From NCBI GenBank assembly GCA_018335675.1, contig JAGXRQ010000049.1:1-37807 (forward strand): a stretch of DNA of 37,807 bases, read 5' to 3'. The position numbers were made by a program, and so were the translations under genes. Every line of letters begins with the position of its first letter. Positions within the stretch are counted from its first letter, which is position 1. This document shows, in pieces, positions 31,844-37,807 of the stretch. Source of the stretch: Bacteroidota bacterium. Lineage in GTDB: Bacteria; Bacteroidota; Bacteroidia; Bacteroidales; UBA7960. The notes below the pieces were generated by a model, which ran no database searches, was not told the DNA's origin, and saw only the letters and a program-made list of their open reading frames with translations.

Positions 31844-34234
31844 TTAGAATAAATTTCTTATGCCAATAATGGTCAAATCATCAACCTGCTCGTATTCTCC
31901 CTTCCATTTTTCAAAATTATCGAGCAATAATTGTTTTTGTTCAACCATAGGTTTATCAGAAATATTAGCCAAGAGAATGTAGAAATTTTTGCTCATAAAC
32001 ATTTTATAAAACTCTCCTCCCAATTGATTTTGATAACCATCGCTGGCTATATAAATGCAATCTCCTGATGAAAGTTGAATTTCGTTATTAGTAAAATTTT
32101 TCATTTTACGATGATACGCAATAGGCTGCTTGTCCGGAAGTATAATTTGAAATTCTTTATTCTGTTTTACAATAATTAAAGGGCTATTTGCTCCGGCATA
32201 GTGAAGTTTATGAGTTGCAAGGTCAAACACACATAAAGCCATATCCATCCCATCTTTTTGATCGGTAGATTTTCCTTTTTGTTGCAACGAATCAATTATA
32301 CTATCCCTGAGCTGGCCAAGAATTTCGGCAGGGTTAGTATTACCTTTTTTGCCAACAATTTCTTTCAGAAACGACAATCCCAGCATACTCATAAACGCGC
32401 CCGGCACGCCATGACCGGTGCAATCAGCAACTGCAAAAACCAGCTTGTTGCCAACCTTGTTTACCCAGTAAAAATCACCTGAAACAATATCTTTTGGGGT
32501 AAATAAAATAAAATGTTCACCAAGCAAACTTTGTGTAGAGCTATCATCTGGCAGAACAGCTGATTGTATTAGCTTTGCGTATGTGATACTATCAGTAATT
32601 TGATTTTTTTGCCTTTCAATATGTTCTTTCTGCCTTACCACCATGTCTCTCTGCGCAGCAATCTCATCTCTTTGATGCTCAATCTCGTCATGTTGAGCCC
32701 GAATCTCCTCATTCTGCTCATTTAGCATTATATTTTTCTCATCAACAATTACCTTCTGTTCTTCGATTATTTTTTTCTGCAACTTCGTGACTTTCAACCT
32801 ATGGACAACAAAAATAAAAAACGCTGCCAGAATCATTAGCCCTAATATTACGACTATGATAATTATCATTTGCATTTTAGCTAACTCATTCTGTTTTTCA
32901 AGTTGGATATCTTGAAGGGCTTTTTCTTTCTCAAGTTTTTCAATTTGTAATTGTTTTTTTTCAACCTGGAATTTTTTTTCTGCATTAATAATAGCTTTTG
33001 TTTTCTCCTGACTATTAAGGCTATCATTAGTAGTCATTACAATTTCAGCATATTTTAATGCTTCACAACAATTTCCAATTTTTGTATAAACCACACGTAA
33101 ATTGTTAGCAGCAAAATTCTGCCTTGGTATAGAGCCTGTTTCAACTGCTAAATCATAAGCTAAATGACTATATTTTCTAGCTGTTTTTAAATAGTGAGAC
33201 CTTTTTGACACGTCTGATGAATCAGACATAGCAATATATAAATTAGCAACACTATTAAAAACAACTGATTGCCCGTGCTTATCTTTAAGGTCTTGGCTAA
33301 TTTTCATTGCTTTTTCGTAGTAGTCAAGTGAAGTTTCAAAATTCCCCAAATGTCTGTTTACAATTCCTAAGTTATTATAAATGATAAACAAGCCTCTTTT
33401 GTCGCCAAGTTGTTCACGAAGTTCACGAGATTTCGTATAATATTCAAGGGCTAGATTATAATCCTTCAAATTTCTGTATAAAAGTCCAAGATTATTGTAT
33501 GCAGTAGCCTGGCCTCTAACATTCTCCAATTCAATATAAATATCTAATGCTTTTTTATGATAATCGTATGCGGCATCATAATCAGCTTGGCTAAAATGAA
33601 TACTTCCAATATTAGAGTAGCTTCCTGCGATTCCTGATTTATCTCCAAGTTCTTCTTTAAGTTTAAGTGATTTATGGTGATAATCTATTGCTTTATCATA
33701 CAGTCCAAGGTTGTCATAAATAATTCCGATATTATTATAGATAGCTAGAAGCCCTTGTTTATTATCCATAACTTCTTCAATAGCCGCAGCTCTCAACTGA
33801 TAATCAATTGCTTCGTCAAAATTTCCTCTATTGTAATAAACCAGACCTATGCTTGAATAAGCGGCTCCAATTCTTTTTTGATCATCTATTTCTTCCGCTA
33901 TAGCTAAAGCTTCAAAAAATAATTCAAGAGCCTTATCATAATCTCCTTTACTGCGATAAACAATTCCAATAAAACGAATAGCAGTAGCCTCATAACCTCT
34001 CAATTCGCTTTTTCTTGAGAGTTCAAGCCCTTTATTATAATAATACAAGGCCGAATCAGGCATCCTTTGTTCAAAAGTATAACCTATATCAAAAAGTAAT
34101 CTACATTTGAGTGAATCTTCCTTTGCTTTCGAAAGTTCCTGACGGAGAGAATCAAGTTTACTTTGCTGACAAAACGCACTAATACCTGACACAAACATTA
34201 GAAATATCATTATAGGCATTAATAGTTTTCTCAT
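31844..34234 (-). CDS. TPR sensor protein with C-terminal SpoIIE-type phosphatase
   Basis: This 796-residue protein starts with a signal (MRKLLMPIMIFLMFVSGISA). Seven or more TPR-like repeats of 40 residues follow (about 81-330, pattern AYNNLGLLYRNLKDYNLALE), then a coiled coil (405-453), a membrane helix (455-478), a second coiled coil (484-550) and a SpoIIE/PP2C-type phosphatase domain (555-796). The phosphatase metal site shows as KDIVSGDFYW, AVADCTGHGVPGAFMSMLG (Asp604), DGMDMALC and DDLTIIGI. It probably senses periplasmic peptide or protein partners and dephosphorylates a cytoplasmic anti-sigma-antagonist (STAS) or similar target. An upstream in-frame ATG at 34318 would add a hydrophobic stretch overlapping a terminator and promoter, so 34234 is used. 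No partner gene is adjacent. Confidence 0.88.
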   Translation of the reverse strand: MRKLLMPIMIFLMFVSGISAFCQQSKLDSLRQELSKAKEDSLKCRLLFDIGYTFEQRMPDSALYYYNKGLELSRKSELRGYEATAIRFIGIVYRSKGDYDKALELFFEALAIAEEIDDQKRIGAAYSSIGLVYYNRGNFDEAIDYQLRAAAIEEVMDNKQGLLAIYNNIGIIYDNLGLYDKAIDYHHKSLKLKEELGDKSGIAGSYSNIGSIHFSQADYDAAYDYHKKALDIYIELENVRGQATAYNNLGLLYRNLKDYNLALEYYTKSRELREQLGDKRGLFIIYNNLGIVNRHLGNFETSLDYYEKAMKISQDLKDKHGQSVVFNSVANLYIAMSDSSDVSKRSHYLKTARKYSHLAYDLAVETGSIPRQNFAANNLRVVYTKIGNCCEALKYAEIVMTTNDSLNSQEKTKAIINAEKKFQVEKKQLQIEKLEKEKALQDIQLEKQNELAKMQMIIIIVVILGLMILAAFFIFVVHRLKVTKLQKKIIEEQKVIVDEKNIMLNEQNEEIRAQHDEIEHQRDEIAAQRDMVVRQKEHIERQKNQITDSITYAKLIQSAVLPDDSSTQSLLGEHFILFTPKDIVSGDFYWVNKVGNKLVFAVADCTGHGVPGAFMSMLGLSFLKEIVGKKGNTNPAEILGQLRDSIIDSLQQKGKSTDQKDGMDMALCVFDLATHKLHYAGANSPLIIVKQNKEFQIILPDKQPIAYHRKMKNFTNNEIQLSSGDCIYIASDGYQNQLGGEFYKMFMSKNFYILLANISDKPMVEQKQLLLDNFEKWKGEYEQVDDLTIIGIRNLF

Positions 34235-34266
34235 AACAAACAGATAAGAAATTTTAGCTTGACTGA

Positions 34267-34274
34267 CAAATATA
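34267..34274 (-). promoter_or_regulatory. -7 promoter element of the TPR-SpoIIE gene
   Basis: TATATTTG on the minus strand matches TAnnTTTG, 32 bases before the ATG at 34234. It lies between the upstream gene's terminator and this start, arguing for separate transcription. Confidence 0.5.
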
Positions 34275-34287
34275 AACAAAAAATGCA

Positions 34288-34326
34288 TCAAAAAGAAAGA
34301 GCCTCGAAGTAATTTCAAGGCTCTTA
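34288..34326 (-). terminator. Intrinsic terminator after the secreted T9SS protein gene
   Basis: On the minus strand AGAGCCT and AGGCTCT pair (34318-34324 with 34298-34304), with further pairing of TTGAA and TTCGA inside, followed by TTTCTTTTT. It lies about 22 bases after the stop at 34348. Confidence 0.85.
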
Positions 34327-34347
34327 CACATAATAATTATGTATTAA

Positions 34348-36204
34348 CTAGTTCTTTACTACTTTGTGAGTGATTTTAGCCCCATCAATAGTTTCTATTT
34401 TTACAAAATAAATACCTACGGGCAAGCTTGAAGTTTTTATAACATCGTTAGGGGAAACGTCTTCAAAAACTTTTATGCCTAAAACATTAATTATTTGAAC
34501 TCTTTTAATGAGTGATGGATTTGAAATTAACAATTCATCTCTAAATGGATTCGGATAAACCGCAATAGCATCTTCAACATCATTAATGTCTGTTGTTGAA
34601 GGCATGAACTCTACAGTAACAAGAATATCCTTATCTAAGTTTTCATAAACAAACCCATTACTACTGCCTGGTTTCTGAATCCCATTAACTGCCCAAACTT
34701 TCACTTTATAGCCAGAACTTGGAAATGCGGCAAAAGTAACATTAGCACCTTCAACAAATACGCCACCAGAAACGAATGAGTTATTATTTACCTTGCCTTT
34801 TATTGAACCATTTGATCCATATACATTGTAATTCACCTTATAAAGTTCGCCTGTATATGGTATTGAGAAACCGGTAATTTGAGCACTTATTGTAGCATCT
34901 CCAATTTGAGTAGTTGCACCGGTTGTGACATCAATTTTATATGAACCATATAAAAAGTCAGGCGGAGTACCAATTGCTTTAAAGTAACAACTGTTATCGT
35001 AAAGGCTAAAAGCCAATGCTGGAAATTGGGTGGATACTCTTCCCCCAATATCTCCAATTAAAGTTGCAGAAGCATTATTTTTATTTATGGCAATAAATTC
35101 AGCATTTTCAGTTGGATAATGCCTTACTCCATATAAATTACCGGCATTGTCTGAAGCAATTGCTACTATTGTACCGGTATTTTCATCTGTTGCAATTAAT
35201 GTACCCTGACCTGTAGCCTTATTTATAGAATACAAAGAAAATTCAAAATCAGGATAAGTACCCGTTAAACCAATGGTGTAAATCACTTTCCCAACAGGGT
35301 CATAAGCTAGGGAGAATACAAAATTTGGAGCAGTAATTCCGGTTTCTCCAATCATTGTCCATGTTGTAAGTAGCGGATTGAAAGAGCCAAATTGCCTAGT
35401 TGTATTCAATGCATACATAACGCCATCAATCTCGACAGCACCAAGTGCATTAACATTATTAGTTACAACATCTTTCCATTGGTTATGACCCAAATAATAA
35501 TGCCCAGATTGTCCATAAAAATTTATACATCTTGCAAGAATCAAATTAGGAGCAGTGCCATAAAGAGAAAGTGAAAGATCATTACCGGCAGAACCTCCGA
35601 AAATTACCTGAGCATTATTCCAACTTGTCCCTTGTCCAAAACCACCATTAGGGTTTCTCCAACGCCAAACTGCCCCATTATTCGAGGTTGCATTCCACCA
35701 AAACCATTGTCCATAAGGTGTAAAGTCCATATGAGCTACAACACTTATCCAATACTTACCATTTTCAAGCACAACATTTTCAGGCAAATCAACATAAGCA
35801 AAACCACTTTTTGTATCAGAAATACAAGGAACCGATAAAAATTCCTTTATCAATTCTCCAGGTATTCCGGCATTATTTTCATAAAAATAAACATGGACAA
35901 ATTCAAGGTTACCAGCCGAGCTATAGCTCCCAAAAACAGAAACAGCTTCGATAGTCCAAGGGCCCATAATAACATCAAAATCATCAGCTGATTGGCAATC
36001 GTATTGGCTGTTAGCTTCTTCAAAGTCTTGACTTGCCCATCCGGCAGTTCCAACTTCCTGATGAAATAATAAAGTATTACTCACTGATTTTTGGCTAACA
36101 GAAAAATCAGGAGCATTTTTAGTTGACAACTCAAATTTGGTTTCTTGAGAAAACAAAGAGAAAGCAACAAAAAACATTAGAATAGTAAACATTTTTGTTT
36201 TCAT
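34348..36204 (-). CDS. Large secreted protein with T9SS C-terminal sorting domain
   Basis: This 618-residue protein has a signal peptide (MKTKMFTILMFFVAFSLFSQ). Its N-terminal region (about 45-215) is a beta-sandwich-like domain rich in aromatic residues (GQWFWWNATSNNGAVWRWRN). A middle part (about 240-460) has repeated segments such as AIEIDGVMYALNTT-like and FSLYSINKATGQGTLIATDE, suggestive of a beta-propeller. A short InlB-like or Ig-like unit follows (KVNYNVYGSNGSIKGKVNNN to DILVTVEFMP). The last 75 residues (AIAVYPNPFRDELLISNPSL to the final THKVVKN) are a type A T9SS sorting domain. It is therefore likely exported and attached or released at the cell surface. No catalytic motif was recognised, so the function is unknown; adhesion or substrate binding is possible. 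Its terminator lies just downstream. Confidence 0.8.
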   Translation of the reverse strand: MKTKMFTILMFFVAFSLFSQETKFELSTKNAPDFSVSQKSVSNTLLFHQEVGTAGWASQDFEEANSQYDCQSADDFDVIMGPWTIEAVSVFGSYSSAGNLEFVHVYFYENNAGIPGELIKEFLSVPCISDTKSGFAYVDLPENVVLENGKYWISVVAHMDFTPYGQWFWWNATSNNGAVWRWRNPNGGFGQGTSWNNAQVIFGGSAGNDLSLSLYGTAPNLILARCINFYGQSGHYYLGHNQWKDVVTNNVNALGAVEIDGVMYALNTTRQFGSFNPLLTTWTMIGETGITAPNFVFSLAYDPVGKVIYTIGLTGTYPDFEFSLYSINKATGQGTLIATDENTGTIVAIASDNAGNLYGVRHYPTENAEFIAINKNNASATLIGDIGGRVSTQFPALAFSLYDNSCYFKAIGTPPDFLYGSYKIDVTTGATTQIGDATISAQITGFSIPYTGELYKVNYNVYGSNGSIKGKVNNNSFVSGGVFVEGANVTFAAFPSSGYKVKVWAVNGIQKPGSSNGFVYENLDKDILVTVEFMPSTTDINDVEDAIAVYPNPFRDELLISNPSLIKRVQIINVLGIKVFEDVSPNDVIKTSSLPVGIYFVKIETIDGAKITHKVVKN

Positions 36205-36446
36205 AATTTTAGGTTTTAATTAGAATTGAATAAAGGTTTTAGATGCAATAAACTCATGATATCTACATATACTTAGCATATATAGAAATTTTACACGATT
36301 AGGTCGAGGTCAAAATTAAATATTTATCGTAAAAAAACAAAGAAAAAACACACTTATTTATACCCCAAAGAAAAAACACCTATTAATATAGAGTTTTTTA
36401 GGGCTTTAAGCGGAAACAAAAAGAAGTAAAAGAAAATTCGGAAATA

Positions 36447-37466
36447 CTAAAATGCAGAAAAATCACGCATTAATTCCTCTGCTTTTTCAACCATTTTTTT
36501 GGGACCAACAAAAAGAGGAGCACGCTGATGAAGACTTTCCGGCTGAATAGACATAATTCTGTTAAAACCATCAGTTGCCTTCCCTCCGGCTTGTTCTGCT
36601 ATAAAAGCAACAGGATTGCATTCGTATAATAATCTAAGTTTACCGGTAGGATGTTGCTTTGTGCCAGGATAAATAAAAATACCACCTTTTATGAGATTTC
36701 TGTGAAAATCTGCCACAAGAGAACCAATATACCTAGAAGTATAAGGCCTTAGAGTTTCAGGATCGTCTTCCTGGCAAAACTTTATATATTTCTTAACACC
36801 TTCAGGAAAATATATATAGTTGCCTTCATTAATGGAATATATATTTGACACTTCAGGATATTTCATATCAGGATGAGAAAGGCAGAATATGCCAACAGTT
36901 GGGTCAAGCGTAAATCCATTAACCCCTTTCCCTGTTGTAAAAACAAGCATTGTGGATGAACCATAAATGACATAACCTGCTGCTACTAGATTAACTCCCG
37001 GTTGCAATAAATCATCCAGTGTTCCTCCGCCAATTTCAGATTTACGCCTATATATTGAGAATATAGTACCGATTGATACATTTGCTTCAATATTGCTTGA
37101 TCCATCAAGAGGATCGATAGCTATAACGTATTTCCCAAGCTCAGAAAATTCGTTTTTAAAGGAAATTACCTTCTCATTTTCTTCAGATGCAATTGCGCAA
37201 CATTCTGCACCTGCTTGAAGTGCGGCAATAAATTGCTCATTAGCGTAAACATCAAGTTTCTTTTGTGCCTCACCCTGAACATTTTCTTTTCCGACATACC
37301 CAAAAATATCAACCAAACCCGCAGAGTTAATTTCCCTGTTAACAATCTTTGCTGCAGTTGCAATATCATTTAATAATCTAGTGAGAGCACCTTTGGCATG
37401 TGGATACTCAGATTGCCTTTCAATTATAAATTCCGTTAAAGTTTTGATGTTTTTTCTAGACCTCAT
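36447..37466 (-). CDS. fbp: Class I fructose-1,6-bisphosphatase
   Basis: This 339-residue cytoplasmic enzyme hydrolyses fructose-1,6-bisphosphate in gluconeogenesis. Metal ligands are seen in IASEENE (Glu95, Glu96) and [20 protein letters not shown] (Asp118, Asp121), with the substrate loop [17 protein letters not shown] and [20 protein letters not shown] near the C-terminus. This is the ordinary class I form, not the class III (Fbp of some Firmicutes). The in-frame TTG at 37484 is passed over for the ATG at 37466, which starts [23 protein letters not shown] promoter motif lies about 75 bases upstream. The gene stands alone at the chromosome side of the right-hand IS30 element. Confidence 0.95.
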   Translation of the reverse strand: MRSRKNIKTLTEFIIERQSEYPHAKGALTRLLNDIATAAKIVNREINSAGLVDIFGYVGKENVQGEAQKKLDVYANEQFIAALQAGAECCAIASEENEKVISFKNEFSELGKYVIAIDPLDGSSNIEANVSIGTIFSIYRRKSEIGGGTLDDLLQPGVNLVAAGYVIYGSSTMLVFTTGKGVNGFTLDPTVGIFCLSHPDMKYPEVSNIYSINEGNYIYFPEGVKKYIKFCQEDDPETLRPYTSRYIGSLVADFHRNLIKGGIFIYPGTKQHPTGKLRLLYECNPVAFIAEQAGGKATDGFNRIMSIQPESLHQRAPLFVGPKKMVEKAEELMRDFSAF

Positions 37467-37540
37467 GATTGTATCCTTTATCAATTTTTAAGACAATTAG
37501 ATTTATTATGCCATTTAATAATAAATGACCTTCAAGGATA

Positions 37541-37548
37541 CAAATATA
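37541..37548 (-). promoter_or_regulatory. Possible -7 promoter element of fbp
   Basis: TATATTTG on the minus strand matches TAnnTTTG. It would give a leader of roughly 65-70 bases, containing the small palindrome CATTTAATAATAAATG. No -33 element is clear. Confidence 0.4.
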
Positions 37549-37590
37549 TATTTATTGTTTGGTTTTTAAAAACTAAATTCAAGTAATTAA

Positions 37591-37714
37591 TGCAACTTTT
37601 TACGAGGATATAAAGTAAATAATATTTTTCAAGACAAAGGAGAAAGAAATTATCTTTCCCCTTGTCCTGATGGATAAAGTTTAAATTGGCTTTCCTCGTC
37701 AAAAAAAAGTTGCA
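37591..37714. repeat. Nested imperfect palindrome ahead of the IS30-like transposase
   Basis: The outer arms TGCAACTTTT plus ACGAGGA (37591-37608) and TCCTCGT plus AAAAAAGTTGCA (37693-37714) pair with a short bulge. Inside, AAGACAAAGGAGAAAG (37631-37646) pairs imperfectly with CTTTCCCCTTGTCCTG (37654-37669). The transposase start codon follows 2 bases later. It may contain the element's terminal inverted repeat and a leader structure limiting transposase expression. Confidence 0.6.
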
Positions 37715-37716
37715 AA

Positions 37717-37807
37717 ATGAAACATTTAACCAGAGAACAAAGGTACACAATTTCTGAAATGAGAAGTAGTGGATACAAACAACAAGAGATAGCGGATGTT
37801 ATTGGTA
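37717..37807 (+). CDS. IS30-family transposase, N-terminal part (runs off window)
   Basis: The plus strand reads MKHLTREQRYTISEMRSSGY followed by KQQEIADVIG to the window edge. L-T-x-x-Q-R-Y-x-I plus a helix-turn-helix segment G-Y-x-x-x-E-I-A-x-x-I-G is the characteristic N-terminus of IS30-family transposases. The catalytic DDE core lies outside the window. The ATG at 37717 is preceded by an unusual nested palindrome rather than a visible promoter. With the left-hand IS, it means the window begins and ends in repetitive mobile DNA. Confidence 0.85.
   Translation, partial: MKHLTREQRYTISEMRSSGYKQQEIADVIG

Noticed and set aside
34235-34318. N-terminal extension of the TPR-SpoIIE protein to 34318
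   Set aside because: It would overlap a promoter element and the upstream gene's terminator and place the signal peptide internally.
37532-37750. Minus-strand open frame of 72 codons at the right edge
   Set aside because: It runs antisense through the palindrome and the IS30 transposase start, has no family resemblance and is AT-driven.

Overview
The window reads as chromosomal DNA from a member of the Bacteroidota, probably class Bacteroidia and perhaps Marinilabiliales-like. This rests on the AT-rich sequence, repeated matches to the Bacteroidota promoter motif TAnnTTTG, two exported proteins with C-terminal type IX secretion (T9SS) sorting domains, a TamL-type lipoprotein Omp85 protein, the long form of IspG, and a TPR/coiled-coil/SpoIIE phosphatase of the kind common in this phylum. 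No rRNA, tRNA or CRISPR array was seen. Both ends lie inside insertion sequences: an IS1595/IS1-like transposase start on the left (minus strand) and an IS30-like transposase start on the right (plus strand).

Region 1 (about 290-5730) is the unusual part. It is a tandem array of three displaced Rhs/YD-repeat toxin C-termini, each followed within 12-19 bases by a small gene for an exported protein, the expected arrangement of toxin and immunity genes. Cassette 1 (294-1358) has lost its front end beside the left IS. Cassettes 2 (1787-3203) and 3 (3867-5213) both begin with the same short tail of an Rhs core (NNPLRFVDPSGY) and then switch abruptly to unrelated toxin domains. The cassette 3 toxin looks like a CHAP/NlpC-type peptidoglycan amidase; the cassette 2 toxin looks like a circularly permuted papain-fold enzyme; the cassette 1 domain is not identified. 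Each of the two complete cassettes is preceded by a 267-base near-identical leader, AT-rich hairpins with a compensated base pair, and a long imperfect palindrome. A 111-base degenerate repeat follows cassettes 1 and 2. This looks like a silent store of toxin/immunity cassettes with repeated, foldable DNA at the junctions.

Region 2 (5214-5760) is an intergenic stretch with REP-like palindromes and a pair of direct repeats. Its right end carries the promoter of a beta-carbonic anhydrase gene.

Region 3 (5763-37466) is ordinary housekeeping and accessory chromosome: carbonic anhydrase; a P-type cation ATPase followed upstream by a GH13 glycosidase; a secreted M28 peptidase; ispG; an exported M20 peptidase; a small STAS-like protein; the potassium uptake pair trkA-trkH; a GT2 glycosyltransferase; a lipoprotein glutathione peroxidase; manA with a small acidic protein gene; tamL with a Dda/RecD-like helicase gene; a phosphohexomutase (glmM-like); mfd; a TPR-SpoIIE signalling phosphatase; a secreted T9SS cargo protein; and class I fructose-1,6-bisphosphatase. 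Several gene pairs are convergent with overlaps or gaps of only a few bases (carbonic anhydrase/ATPase, ispG/M20, gpx/manA).
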